Made by a program: the position numbers and the translations under genes | Source: Ruminococcaceae bacterium UBA1730 | GTDB taxonomy: Bacteria; Bacillota; Clostridia; Oscillospirales; Acutalibacteraceae | Direction: 5' to 3' | Length of the DNA: 64,000 nt | Assembly (NCBI GenBank): GCA_002315935.1 | Contig: DCII01000032.1 | Coordinates: 4,157 to 68,156, forward strand | Notes under the pieces: model-generated | Seen by the model: only the letters and a program-made list of their open reading frames with translations | Told to the model about the DNA's origin: nothing | The model's database searches: none | In this document: positions 35,999-44,632 of the stretch, one piece after another | How positions within the stretch are numbered: the first letter of the stretch is position 1 | Layout: the number at the start of each line of letters is the position of its first letter

Positions 35999-36018
35999 AT
36001 GTTTCCGGGGGGAAACAT
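35999..36018 (+). promoter_or_regulatory. Hairpin at the 5' end of the acpP mRNA
   Basis: ATGTTTCC (35999-36006), loop GGGG, GGAAACAT (36011-36018): a perfect 8-bp stem about five bases after the predicted transcription start. It could stabilise the mRNA or be an operator; no T-run follows. Confidence 0.5.
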
Positions 36019-36042
36019 AAAACTTTTAAGGAGACTAAGAAA

Positions 36043-36270
36043 ATGGTATTTGAACAGCTTAAAAAAATCATCAGCGAGCAGCTTGAGGTTGATGCAAGCA
36101 TAATCACAGAAAACGCTTCAATCAGCGGTGACCTCGGTGCAGACAGCCTCGACCTTGTTGACCTTGCAATGTCAGTTGAAGATGAGTTCGACATTGAGCT
36201 TCCCGATGAAGCCATCGAAAAGATTAAAACTGTCGGCGACCTCGTAACATTCATTGAAGACAGAATCTGA
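36043..36270 (+). CDS. acpP: Acyl carrier protein
   Basis: Carries growing acyl chains on a phosphopantetheine arm for fatty acid synthesis. It has 75 residues and is acidic. The attachment serine is Ser35 in [13 protein letters not shown] 36043 follows AAGGAGAC. It is monocistronic, with its own promoter, a 5' hairpin and a very good terminator; no other fab gene is in the window, so it could also serve a pathway other than bulk fatty acid synthesis. Confidence 0.95.
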   Translation: MVFEQLKKIISEQLEVDASIITENASISGDLGADSLDLVDLAMSVEDEFDIELPDEAIEKIKTVGDLVTFIEDRI

Positions 36271-36281
36271 TTGATTCAACC

Positions 36282-36312
36282 GCAGCGTCAAGGTGACGCT
36301 GCTTTTTTCTTT
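36282..36312 (+). terminator. Terminator after acpP
   Basis: GCAGCGTCA (36282-36290), loop AGG, TGACGCTGC (36294-36302), then TTTTTTCTTTT. Confidence 0.85.
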
Positions 36313-36327
36313 TACGGAGATGATTTT

Positions 36328-37440
36328 ATGATATTGAAAAACGCATTGGTTTACGGCGAAGACTTTTCTCCACGCATTACCGATATAACTATCGAAAACG
36401 GAATAATAACCAATCTCGATAAAACAGAAATGCCCGGAATTGACTTCACGGGCAAGGCAATCATTCCGGGATTTGTTGATATTCATATTCACGGTTGCTA
36501 TATGGCGGATGCAACTGACGGAAAATCCGATTCAGTTTTAAAAATGAGCAGATTTCTTGCATCAAAAGGTGTCACATCATTCTGCCCGACAACAATGACC
36601 ATTTCTACCGATGAACTCAGAAAGAGCTTTTCTTTCATTGCGGATATAATGGGCAAGGAAGAAGGTGCATATATTCACGGAATAAACATGGAGGGTCCGT
36701 TTATTTCTCCGAAGAAAAAAGGTGCTCAGGCAGAGAAGCATATCAAGGCTCCCGACATTGAATTTTTTATGGAACTGAATTCAATATGCCCCGTTAAGCT
36801 TATTGGCATTGCTCCCGAAGAAAGCGGAAGCGAGGAATTCACAAAGAAGGTCAAAAGCTTCTGCGTTGTTTCCGCCGCACATACCTGTTGTGACTATGCC
36901 AAAGCGACGGAAGCCTTCGGATGGGGAATTTCACACGCCACTCACCTCTTTAACGCAATGAATGGTCTGAATTCAAGAGAACCGGGTTTGGTTGGAGCAG
37001 TTTTCGACACAGACAGCATAAACGCAGAACTAATCTGCGACGGGATTCATATTCACCCTGCAACGCTTCGCTCCGCATTCAGAATTCTCGGCAAGAACAG
37101 AACAGTTGTTATCAGCGATTCAACCATGGCATCGGGACTTGAAGACGGAGTTTATTCTCTCGGCGGACAGACGATTATTAAAAAAGGTGCAATTCGACTT
37201 GAAGACGGGACACTCGCAGGGAGTGCAACAAATCTCTTTGAAGAATTCTGCAATCTTCTCGATTTTGGAATTCCCCTTGAACAGGCTCTCCGCTCCGTCA
37301 CAATCAACCCGGCAAGGGCAATTGGAGCAGATAAAATTACGGGAAGCATAGCAGTCGGAAAGAGTGCGGATTTGCTGGTTATGTCGAAAGATTTAAGACA
37401 TATATATAAGGTTATTATAAAAGGAAAAGATATTATATAA
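36328..37440 (+). CDS. nagA: N-acetylglucosamine-6-phosphate deacetylase
   Basis: Converts GlcNAc-6-phosphate to GlcN-6-phosphate and acetate in amino sugar use or wall recycling. It has 370 residues in the amidohydrolase fold. The metal motif HIH is at 53-55 in PGFVDIHIHG, with NMEGPFI near 128, SHATHLFNAMN and CDGIHIHP in the middle, and the catalytic aspartate in VISDSTMASG. ATG 36328 has GGAG eight bases upstream. nagB is not adjacent. It starts just after the acpP terminator, so it needs read-through or a promoter I cannot see. Confidence 0.94.
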   Translation: MILKNALVYGEDFSPRITDITIENGIITNLDKTEMPGIDFTGKAIIPGFVDIHIHGCYMADATDGKSDSVLKMSRFLASKGVTSFCPTTMTISTDELRKSFSFIADIMGKEEGAYIHGINMEGPFISPKKKGAQAEKHIKAPDIEFFMELNSICPVKLIGIAPEESGSEEFTKKVKSFCVVSAAHTCCDYAKATEAFGWGISHATHLFNAMNGLNSREPGLVGAVFDTDSINAELICDGIHIHPATLRSAFRILGKNRTVVISDSTMASGLEDGVYSLGGQTIIKKGAIRLEDGTLAGSATNLFEEFCNLLDFGIPLEQALRSVTINPARAIGADKITGSIAVGKSADLLVMSKDLRHIYKVIIKGKDII

Positions 37441-37464
37441 TATAATATGAAGGCATTCCTGCAT

Positions 37465-37497
37465 GGTGGAAAATGATTATTCATTTTCCACCTTTTT
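37465..37497 (+). terminator. Terminator after nagA
   Basis: GGTGGAAAATGA (37465-37476), loop TTAT, TCATTTTCCACC (37481-37492), then TTTTT. Confidence 0.85.
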
Positions 37498-37546
37498 ATA
37501 TGCATGAATATATGCGTAAAGATAAAAAGCTTTACAAAATCGACTT

Positions 37547-37651
37547 GTAAAGTAACTCACCTTGCGTGTGTGGATAACCCCGTGGAAAAAGTGGATAACT
37601 TTTGCTGTTTTTTTGTTATTGGAATAATATCCGTAAAGTTACTCACTTTAC
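37547..37651. repeat. Two copies of a GTAAAGT-N5-ACTTTAC inverted repeat
   Basis: The copy at 37633-37651 is perfect (GTAAAGT, TACTC, ACTTTAC). The copy at 37547-37565 has the same left arm and centre (GTAAAGT, AACTC) but a damaged right arm (ACCTTGC). Two related repeats flank the other end of this block, at 45169 and 45325. Confidence 0.5.
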
Positions 37652-37715
37652 ACATCGGTTTTGCCGCATTTTTATGAATAAATCATGTGTATATACACTT
37701 TTGGGGTGTGAATAA
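37569..37715. promoter_or_regulatory. Cluster of DnaA boxes
   Basis: Perfect 9-mers: TGTGGATAA (37569-37577) and TGTGAATAA (37707-37715), which are TTATCCACA and TTATTCACA on the minus strand. One-mismatch copies: CGTGGAAAA (37581-37589), AGTGGATAA (37590-37598) and, inverted, CTTTACACA (37646-37654). Three lie in 30 bases in the same orientation. DnaA itself is not encoded nearby. Confidence 0.55.
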
Positions 37716-37796
37716 CTTTTGCAGGAAGCATCATTTTCCCGTCATTTTTATGTCAAAAACAGACAATTTTTCAGCACCAAATTTCCGTGAAGAGCG

Positions 37797-37827
37797 AAAA
37801 AACATCCACCGTCATTGACGGTGGATG
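37797..37827 (-). terminator. Terminator after the dockerin-protein gene
   Basis: CATCCACCGTC (37803-37813), loop ATT, GACGGTGGATG (37817-37827). On the minus strand it is followed by T6 (37802-37797). Confidence 0.85.
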
Positions 37828-37868
37828 CCTGATTAATGAATTAACAAATCAACTTAATTAATCAACTA

Positions 37869-40800
37869 TTATGCCTGTGAACTATGATTTGACTGGTCGA
37901 TAGTATAAGTATAGTTATAATGGCTTTCTATCAGCTGTGCATCATTTTCATCAACATCGCCATCATGGTCAACATCTGCTGCCTCATACTTTGCATCGCC
38001 CATTGCGTCTCTTGTATTCTGACCGGTTACAAGATAATAGTTTACGGAAGACTTATCTGTACCGTCGATACGGGTATCACCGTTGATGTCACCGAAGAGA
38101 ACTGCAACATAGTAGAATTTCTGGGTCTGACCATCGAGAGCCTGATAATAAGCACCTGTGCCGTTACCGTGGCTTGAAGGCTTGATTTCCATAGTCTTAC
38201 CATTTTCATAGTCTTCATACATACCAACAAGCTTAACAAGCTCCTTGGTAAGTCCTACACCTTCAGTAAGGTTGAATACCTGACCAACTATACGGGCACC
38301 GGGATTTGTAATAAGGAATTCAACATTCGAACCATCTGAGGGAATAAGGTTAGGCTGAACCTTATAGACAAGTGAGGAAATTGCCTGGAAGAGGTCGTCA
38401 ACCTCGCTGTCAACGATGTCCTGACTCTCGCAGTCATAGCCGGAATTATCGCGGATGTCGATTGCGATTGAAAGCTCTGTAACAAGATCTGTATAGCTTT
38501 CTGCTGTGTAACCGTTTGCATCATCTGCCGAATATCCGTCAACAAGGCTCTTAGCAAGAGCAATATACTTATCAAGTTGTGCCCAGTCTGCTTCGCCGCT
38601 GAACGATGCAAGTGACTGATATGCACTGATAAGTCCCATATAAGCCCTTGAAATTATCGACTGAGTAAGTCCGCCGGCTGAAGCCGCACCTGTTGCAAGA
38701 TTAAGAACCGAAACCGCAAAATCATATGCTTCCTGGAACTTCTGATATGATGCCGAGGTATAAATCTTTGAATAGGTGAATTCACCGTTTACAACGCCGG
38801 CAATCTTCTGATTGCGAAGATTGGACGAAGGATTGATATAGGCTGATTCTGTGTATTTCTTTGCCCAAACAAGTGAAGAAATATCAACTGTTGCGTTTCT
38901 GCCGTTTTCGGTAGCCTCAACACGCTTGCCGATTTCGTTGAGATAGTTATAAAGCGAGAGTCTTGAATGTCTCATCTTTGTAACATACTTATCATAGGCA
39001 TCAACGATTGCATAGTTAAGCTTCTGAACATCAGTCTGATTCTTTGTAACTCTGGTTTCAAGAACAGGATTGATATTCTGTCCGGACAGGCCGAACGACC
39101 ATGTTGAATTGATGAAATCGAAGGGCTTTCTTGTGATTGTGTATACGCCATCTTCGTTAACAAGTGTATATCCGTTATCTGCACAGAAAGCATTGATTGT
39201 ATTAATCTGAGCCGAGCTGAGTGAATTCCACTGAAGCGAACCTGTATATGTGCCGTTAGAATTGGGAGTAATATCAAATGCAAGAGTATTAAGAGCGAGT
39301 CTAACAACTTCTTCTGCCTGGTTATCCGGAAGAACAATAACATTTTCGGGGTCATTTGCAAATTCAACAGCCATCTGAAGAACTTCATAATTTACTGTTG
39401 TAAATTCATTCTTGTTAACCGATGTCAGTCTGCCTATAACGCCCTGATTATCTTCGTCATAATACTTCCATTCTGCACTGTCGGCAGTATAGAAAGGATA
39501 CATTTCCGAAGGAATTGAAGGTCTGATATAGGTATCAAGAGTACCGTCATCGTCTGTATCCTTCATATCTGCAACGCCATCGTCATTTGCATCATAAAGA
39601 CCGGCTGATGCAAGTCTTGCCTGAACCGAATATCTTACCCATGCAGAATATGCTGCAGGAAGATCATTCGTTGCGATTTCTTCATATTTGCCAATGAAAC
39701 CTTCTGCATCGTCAAGAGTTGACTGGAAGTTATTGTAGTTGAAAAGTGCACTGCTGAAATCTTCCGCCTCAAAGAATCTGTATGAAGAGTCATATGAAAC
39801 AAGAGGGTTAGAGGAGCTTCTGACGCCTGTTAATGCTGCGTAATTGAAGTTTGAATAGGTGTGGTATTTGCCTGATGCATCGGTAAGGTCTGCTGATCTT
39901 GTTGCACTCTTAAGATAATCTCTTGAAGCGTAAACATAGAAAACCTCTTCGCCGTCAACCTCATACGAAGTAACATAGCCGTTATCAAAATATTTTGCGG
40001 CACGCTCGGCATCATTTTTCTTATTATATGAATCGGGGAATGTTACCTTATAAAGAACTGTTCCGTCACCCTGAGGAACCTCAACATATCCGACATTGAG
40101 TGTTTCTGCTGCCGACTTGGCGGTCTTTTCCTTTTCGAAATAAACATCACCTGACTGCTTTGTTCCGTTGACATCCTTGCCAAGGTAATTTACATAGTCT
40201 TCAAGATCTCCAATCTTGAATGTTGTCAAATCAGTTCCGAAAATTCCTTCATCAAATTCGGGAACGAAATCAACTGAAAGAAGGAGCGGGAATGCTGTTT
40301 CACAGAGAATTCTTCCATTGTTGCTGATAGCATCAAGAAGATTTCCGACAAGAGCTGCGAGCGAATCAGTTGAAAGAAGCTGTTCAAAGGATGTTACAAC
40401 TGTCGGAGAAGTTGAGAAAACATTAGTTCCGTCATTTGCCTGAAGAATGGGAGAACCGCCGAAAACTACTCCGAACAGACGGGCAATGATATTGATGAGA
40501 ACATTAGCAACCGACTTGTTAAGCTCACCCGTCGGGTTAACCGAAAGAAGCGAGAAAATCTGCTGAATATCAAGATCCTTTATTGAGTTAATAAGCCAAC
40601 CGTCAATGAATCCAAAGGAGCTTGCAAACTGAGTGGGGAACCAATCCTCAGGGATAATTCCGAAGACTGTTTCGTTAAGGAAGGTATAAATGTAATCAAA
40701 CTCTGCGTCTGACTTGATCGTTCCGTTCTTGGGGTCTGAATACATCTTATTAACAAGGTTGTTGACCTGGGTTGAGAATGCACCGTCTGAATAGTAACCT

Positions 40801-42935
40801 GTGCTTGTATTATAAGTACCGAAAAAAACAGGGAAGTATGTGCTGAACAACCAAATGACCAATTCGCTCAGGAACTGCTCAAATGTTGTGTTGTGAACGG
40901 TAAGATTTCTGCCGTTGAAGTTGAACACACCGTTAAGATAGAATGCACCGATTGAGGAGCCGATGTCGAGTGCTGCCTTGGGAATTGAAACAGCACCGGT
41001 CTTTCCTGTCGGGTCAGCCTTGATTTCTTCATAAGCAAGAGCTGAATAAGCCTTATCGGGATTCTTGAACTGATAAGTCTGACCAAGCTCAACCTCATAA
41101 TGGTATCTGTCAAGTCTTTCGATGAAGTTTTCTTCGGGAAGAACAACAGCTGCCATTGAAGCAAGAGCATAGGCACCTGCCGAAGAAATTGTGTCTGCCC
41201 ATTCGGGGAAGTAGCAACCGTCTATCATATCGTTAAGGAGAACCTTAAGAAGGCAAGCCCATACCTGAGGAGTTGTTACAACATAATCACTTCTGATGAA
41301 GGTGGGGTTAATGTAGTCTGCTCTTGAAGCATCAATTGTATTAACAGGACTGCCTGAGCCGACATAACCATATGATACCGGAACTTTTACATCGTTTTCG
41401 ACCTTATACTCGGAAACATAAAGCTCATACTGATTGCCGTTTTCATCCTTTTCGTATGAAAGATAAGCCTGATCCATAACATCGGGGTCGTCAGCTTCGC
41501 AAATCTGGTAACTATGGTTAACATACTTGACGGCATTAAGCTCATCTGCCGAATAAACTATGGACTCCGGAAGCTCCATTTCTAAAAGTCTGCCGAGAAG
41601 TCCGGGATCAAGACGGGCAACATCGTTGAGGAGCGACATGAAGTTGTCTGTAATATGAATACCTGAGTAATCAAATCTTATGAGAGTTGCTAAACCGCCG
41701 TTCGGCATGAAGAACCAGTCAAGAAGGCAGTCAATCTTCGGAACGGGATATAACTGAGCCTCTTCAGTATATTCAACAGCCGGAGCACCGTTCTGAACGC
41801 AAAGACCTTCAACAGCACCGACAATTGTGTTGAACATAACATCGCTCATAAGCTCGGGATCGCCCTTGCCGTCATTGACCGTGGGATCAACATCGAGTGC
41901 ATCATAAAGAACATCGGTAAGAAGGTCCTTGAGCATACCGTTAAGGAGTGCCTGAATTGCATTGCTGACAAGCTGATAGAAGCTCATATTATGCGTTTCA
42001 GCAACTCCGTCGCCGTCATGGTCAGCCTGAATTTCCTCTGAACCGATTGATGCCTGACCGGGCTGGTCGGCAATTGCAGGAAGGATAGCTTCCGCATTCT
42101 CGCCGAGAACTGAGTTCGCACCTGTTTCGGCAGTAACACCTGTGCCGGAAATAAGTGCCCAGTCAACAACCTTCTGAATAGCCTGGTCAACTGTCATTCC
42201 GTCGGGAATTGCATCTGCCGCATCATCGACCAATGACGAATAAACCGTATCCTTTACAAAGCCTGCGGGATCGTGAAGAATATCCAATATCTCGTCATCA
42301 AGAAAGCCTTCAATGATTGAACCGAGCGAGAACTTACCGCTTGCAAGCTTAACCAACGATTTTTTAAGCGAGCAAATCCAATCAAGAACATTGAAAAGAA
42401 CATCAATATCACTTACACCGTTCTGATAAAGAGGAGCCTCGCCTCTTATCTTGGCTTCGTCGAGATACACGTTTGAATCAAGAATTTCGCCGACGTTGCC
42501 GAGAAGATTGTCAAGATCACCCGCTGTTGAACCCTGAAGGCACTTGAGAAGCTTTCTGACTTCAAGGATGCAGTTATCAACGGAAGTGAGATAAAGAATG
42601 CCGTCATAACCGTAGTCATAATATTCTGTTCCCCAAAAATTAGCCAATCCGAGAGGATTGAGAGAACCATGAGGAAGAAGACCGTCATCATCCAACTTCT
42701 GGTCAATGTAGATGACAATATTTTCCTCGGCAAGCATATTATCAACCATATCGAGAATATAGGTTGCACCCTGCTCTGCCGTGAAATAATATTTGCCGGA
42801 GCTGTCCGTACCGTAATTTCTGTAGTCGCTCGAGCCACCTGCACCGCCTATACGGGCATAAACAGGAAGACTTGATGCACTTGCAATCATAACTACGGCA
42901 AGAATGATTGCAATGAGTCTTTTTGCCTTTTTCAT
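37869..42935 (-). CDS. Giant secreted dockerin protein (1,688 aa)
   Basis: Extracellular protein with a Sec signal peptide (MKKAKRLIAIILAVVMIASA, cleavage near VYA). Most of its length matches no enzyme family I can name and holds no clear glycoside hydrolase or carbohydrate-binding motif. Helical segments alternate with calcium-loop-like stretches (HDGDGVAET, DANDDGVADMKDTDDDG). Near the C-terminus is a FIVAR-like helical segment (about 1500-1580). Then comes a type I dockerin with two Ca-binding repeats, DINGDTRIDGTD and DVDHDGDVDEND (about 1616-1670), followed by a Ser/Asn tail. Dockerins plug into cohesins of a cell-surface scaffold; no cohesin is in the window. ATG 42935 follows GGAGGTG; the 13 codons before it in frame precede the signal peptide and are rejected. 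A strong terminator follows. Confidence 0.8.
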   Translation of the reverse strand: MKKAKRLIAIILAVVMIASASSLPVYARIGGAGGSSDYRNYGTDSSGKYYFTAEQGATYILDMVDNMLAEENIVIYIDQKLDDDGLLPHGSLNPLGLANFWGTEYYDYGYDGILYLTSVDNCILEVRKLLKCLQGSTAGDLDNLLGNVGEILDSNVYLDEAKIRGEAPLYQNGVSDIDVLFNVLDWICSLKKSLVKLASGKFSLGSIIEGFLDDEILDILHDPAGFVKDTVYSSLVDDAADAIPDGMTVDQAIQKVVDWALISGTGVTAETGANSVLGENAEAILPAIADQPGQASIGSEEIQADHDGDGVAETHNMSFYQLVSNAIQALLNGMLKDLLTDVLYDALDVDPTVNDGKGDPELMSDVMFNTIVGAVEGLCVQNGAPAVEYTEEAQLYPVPKIDCLLDWFFMPNGGLATLIRFDYSGIHITDNFMSLLNDVARLDPGLLGRLLEMELPESIVYSADELNAVKYVNHSYQICEADDPDVMDQAYLSYEKDENGNQYELYVSEYKVENDVKVPVSYGYVGSGSPVNTIDASRADYINPTFIRSDYVVTTPQVWACLLKVLLNDMIDGCYFPEWADTISSAGAYALASMAAVVLPEENFIERLDRYHYEVELGQTYQFKNPDKAYSALAYEEIKADPTGKTGAVSIPKAALDIGSSIGAFYLNGVFNFNGRNLTVHNTTFEQFLSELVIWLFSTYFPVFFGTYNTSTGYYSDGAFSTQVNNLVNKMYSDPKNGTIKSDAEFDYIYTFLNETVFGIIPEDWFPTQFASSFGFIDGWLINSIKDLDIQQIFSLLSVNPTGELNKSVANVLINIIARLFGVVFGGSPILQANDGTNVFSTSPTVVTSFEQLLSTDSLAALVGNLLDAISNNGRILCETAFPLLLSVDFVPEFDEGIFGTDLTTFKIGDLEDYVNYLGKDVNGTKQSGDVYFEKEKTAKSAAETLNVGYVEVPQGDGTVLYKVTFPDSYNKKNDAERAAKYFDNGYVTSYEVDGEEVFYVYASRDYLKSATRSADLTDASGKYHTYSNFNYAALTGVRSSSNPLVSYDSSYRFFEAEDFSSALFNYNNFQSTLDDAEGFIGKYEEIATNDLPAAYSAWVRYSVQARLASAGLYDANDDGVADMKDTDDDGTLDTYIRPSIPSEMYPFYTADSAEWKYYDEDNQGVIGRLTSVNKNEFTTVNYEVLQMAVEFANDPENVIVLPDNQAEEVVRLALNTLAFDITPNSNGTYTGSLQWNSLSSAQINTINAFCADNGYTLVNEDGVYTITRKPFDFINSTWSFGLSGQNINPVLETRVTKNQTDVQKLNYAIVDAYDKYVTKMRHSRLSLYNYLNEIGKRVEATENGRNATVDISSLVWAKKYTESAYINPSSNLRNQKIAGVVNGEFTYSKIYTSASYQKFQEAYDFAVSVLNLATGAASAGGLTQSIISRAYMGLISAYQSLASFSGEADWAQLDKYIALAKSLVDGYSADDANGYTAESYTDLVTELSIAIDIRDNSGYDCESQDIVDSEVDDLFQAISSLVYKVQPNLIPSDGSNVEFLITNPGARIVGQVFNLTEGVGLTKELVKLVGMYEDYENGKTMEIKPSSHGNGTGAYYQALDGQTQKFYYVAVLFGDINGDTRIDGTDKSSVNYYLVTGQNTRDAMGDAKYEAADVDHDGDVDENDAQLIESHYNYTYTIDQSNHSSQA

Positions 42936-43266
42936 AGTTTGCACCTCCATAAGTGTTACCAAGAAAGACTTCAAGCTGTTGGCACAGCTTTATTTACTGC
43001 ATTTTCAAAGCCAATCTCAATGGCCTTGAACCGGGAGATTATAAAATCCCCTTTATACAACTGATAATTTATATAATACTTGTTGCGTATGCCGTGCAAA
43101 CTAATTAATAAACAGTAAATATTTTATGAACATTTTATTAACAGACTCGTTTTTTTCTGTAATAGTGTGTGAATTATGTCCTCGTTAAAGCACATTATTG
43201 CAAAATTGATTAAATTTATGAACAGTTTATTAACAGAGTTTGCAACATTGTGAAGCAAAAAAAGAA
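42936..43266. other. Gene-free segment upstream of the dockerin gene
   Basis: About 330 bases, very AT-rich, between the dockerin gene and the HAD terminator. It holds a pair of near-identical 25-base direct repeats (listed separately) and must contain the dockerin-gene promoter. A weak candidate on the minus strand is TTGCAC near 43100 with an AT-rich -10 about 17 bases on. I see no supported coding region. Confidence 0.5.
43124..43240. repeat. Two 25-base direct repeats
   Basis: Bases 43124-43148 and 43216-43240 are identical at 23 of 25 positions; both read TTTATGAACA, then TTTATTAACAGA with one changed base between. Start-to-start distance is 92 bases. Confidence 0.6.
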
Positions 43267-43295
43267 ATCCCGTGCTCAGAATGAAAACACGGGAT
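43258..43295 (-). terminator. Terminator after the HAD gene
   Basis: ATCCCGTG (43267-43274) pairs with CACGGGAT (43288-43295). On the minus strand TTTC and T6 follow. Confidence 0.7.
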
Positions 43296-43317
43296 AAAAC
43301 CTTCATTTTCAAGCATT

Positions 43318-43944
43318 TTACAGCATTTCACGCAGCGAATCTATCACTTTTGCACCTGAAGAAGCAAGCCTTTCGGGAGTCTCATGACCTGTTGAAAGCA
43401 ACACACAATCGGCATTTATTTCCTCTGCAAGCATTGCATCATGAATCAAATCGCCTATTACAAGCGACTCATCAGCCTTCGCATTATTCTTTTCCAGATA
43501 ATTAATAGCTCTGTCAATCTTGGAATCCGCCATAAAATCCTCAGCTCCCAATATTGCATCAAACCATTTTCCGACCCCGTATTTTTCAACATTTTTCAAC
43601 AGCTGAGCATTGTTCGAGGATGAAACTATCACCTGTTTCTTCCCTTCCGAAGAGAATTTTTCCAGCAATTCAACTGCACCGTCCGAAAGTCCGCATTCGG
43701 AAAGGTATCTGATATAGCCTTCATTATATTCTTTTATAATTACATTATAATCTTCTCTGCTCATATCGAAAACCTTATCATAAAAAACTCTTATCGGCAC
43801 TCCTATCGCTTCACGATAGGTAGCCTTATCAATATGAGCCATTCCTCTGCTTTCAAGCATATCGTTGACACTCTTCAATGAAGCGTTAATATCCTCAAGA
43901 AGAGTTCCGTTCCAATCCCAGATTATATATTTATACTCGTCCAT
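43318..43944 (-). CDS. HAD-family phosphatase
   Basis: Haloacid dehalogenase superfamily hydrolase of the phosphoglycolate phosphatase-like group, 208 residues. Motif I is WDWNGTLL with the nucleophile Asp10; the usual DxD is DWN, a variant seen in one HAD-IA subgroup. Motif II appears as VIVSSSN, and the motif III/IV region as LVIGDLIHDAMLAEE. A four-helix cap lies between motifs I and II. ATG 43944 follows AAGGGGAA; the longer in-frame start at 44001 is rejected because it would cross the hairpin terminator of the gene upstream. The substrate is unknown. A terminator sits just before its ribosome binding site. Confidence 0.85.
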   Translation of the reverse strand: MDEYKYIIWDWNGTLLEDINASLKSVNDMLESRGMAHIDKATYREAIGVPIRVFYDKVFDMSREDYNVIIKEYNEGYIRYLSECGLSDGAVELLEKFSSEGKKQVIVSSSNNAQLLKNVEKYGVGKWFDAILGAEDFMADSKIDRAINYLEKNNAKADESLVIGDLIHDAMLAEEINADCVLLSTGHETPERLASSGAKVIDSLREML

Positions 43945-43956
43945 ATTGTTCCCCTT

Positions 43957-43988
43957 AAAAAAGCCCACCGCAAAGGAATACGGTGGGT
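43957..43988 (-). terminator. Terminator between the lipoprotein and HAD genes
   Basis: GCCCACCG (43963-43970) pairs with CGGTGGGT (43981-43988). On the minus strand T6 follows (43962-43957), ending only 13 bases before the HAD start codon. Confidence 0.75.
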
Positions 43989-43993
43989 AAAAA

Positions 43994-44485
43994 TCATTCA
44001 ACTATCTGCCAAAACTCCATTTTTTTATACTTATTATAAAATTCCTCATACGGCTGTTTCATTTCCGATTTTTCTTTATAAGCAACCATTCTGCTTGAAG
44101 CATCTTTTTTATAAAGGGTACCGTCAGTCTTGCCCGTATCAACGAGCTGATTATAAGCAGTTCTTGTCGGTGCGAAATAATATGTGACAATATAATCGGC
44201 ATTTCCTTTTTTATCCATCATAATGACCTTATATATCTTTGAGTAGTCATCATCCTTATAGACAACAAGCTTTTTGCCTTTTATTGTTTTGCCGACATCA
44301 TCCGAAACCTCGGCTAAACCCTCGGAAACCTTTGCTTCTGCTTTAACCGATTCGGCAACCTTCTTGGACTGCTCGGCATCAACATATTTGCTGTATTCCT
44401 CGTCAGTCATGTTCTTTTTTGAATGGCAGGCTGAAAGCGAAACCGCAATTGCGCAAAGCATAAAAACAGCAATAAGTTTTTTCAT
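43994..44485 (-). CDS. Predicted lipoprotein, function unknown
   Basis: Lipoprotein of 163 residues: signal MKKLIAVFMLCAIAVSLSAC with the lipobox LSAC, so Cys20 becomes lipid-modified. The mature part begins with a Lys/Glu-rich helical stretch (about 25-65), then a beta-rich part (KKLVVYKDDDYSKIYKVIMMD) and a Tyr-rich end. I recognise no family. It has its own promoter (44516-44543), a GGAGG site and a strong terminator. Confidence 0.75.
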   Translation of the reverse strand: MKKLIAVFMLCAIAVSLSACHSKKNMTDEEYSKYVDAEQSKKVAESVKAEAKVSEGLAEVSDDVGKTIKGKKLVVYKDDDYSKIYKVIMMDKKGNADYIVTYYFAPTRTAYNQLVDTGKTDGTLYKKDASSRMVAYKEKSEMKQPYEEFYNKYKKMEFWQIVE

Positions 44486-44515
44486 AATACACTACCTCCG
44501 AAACATTATATAAAT

Positions 44516-44543
44516 ATGTTACATCATGATAGCTAAAAGTCAA
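44516..44543 (-). promoter_or_regulatory. Promoter of the lipoprotein gene
   Basis: On the minus strand: TTGACT (44543-44538), a 16-base spacer and TAACAT (44521-44516). Two ACAAATTGATA direct repeats lie just upstream (44562-44572, 44582-44592), 20 bases apart. Confidence 0.55.
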
Positions 44544-44632
44544 TATGATATAAAAAAATTTACAAATTGATAAGAAAATTAACAAATTGATATGTAGGCA
44601 CAGTGACCTTGAAAATATTTCTGCAACGGGAA

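Larger units (their letters stand above)
37441..37868. other. Gene-free segment with DnaA boxes and inverted repeats
   Basis: This 428-base AT-rich gap starts with the nagA terminator and ends with the terminator of the dockerin gene. Between them are two perfect DnaA boxes, three near-matches and two copies of a GTAAAGT / ACTTTAC type inverted repeat, described separately. CTTTACAA (37530-37537) and TTGTAAAG (37545-37552) form another pair. I see no open reading frame with a start and ribosome binding site here. Confidence 0.7.

Noticed and set aside
37441..37868. Assignment of this segment as oriC
   Set aside because: Box density is suggestive, but there is no dnaA/dnaN neighbour and no skew or coverage data in one window; kept as a finding, not a feature call.
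43124..43240. CRISPR array
   Set aside because: Only two repeats with a 67-base gap, no regular spacers and no cas genes.
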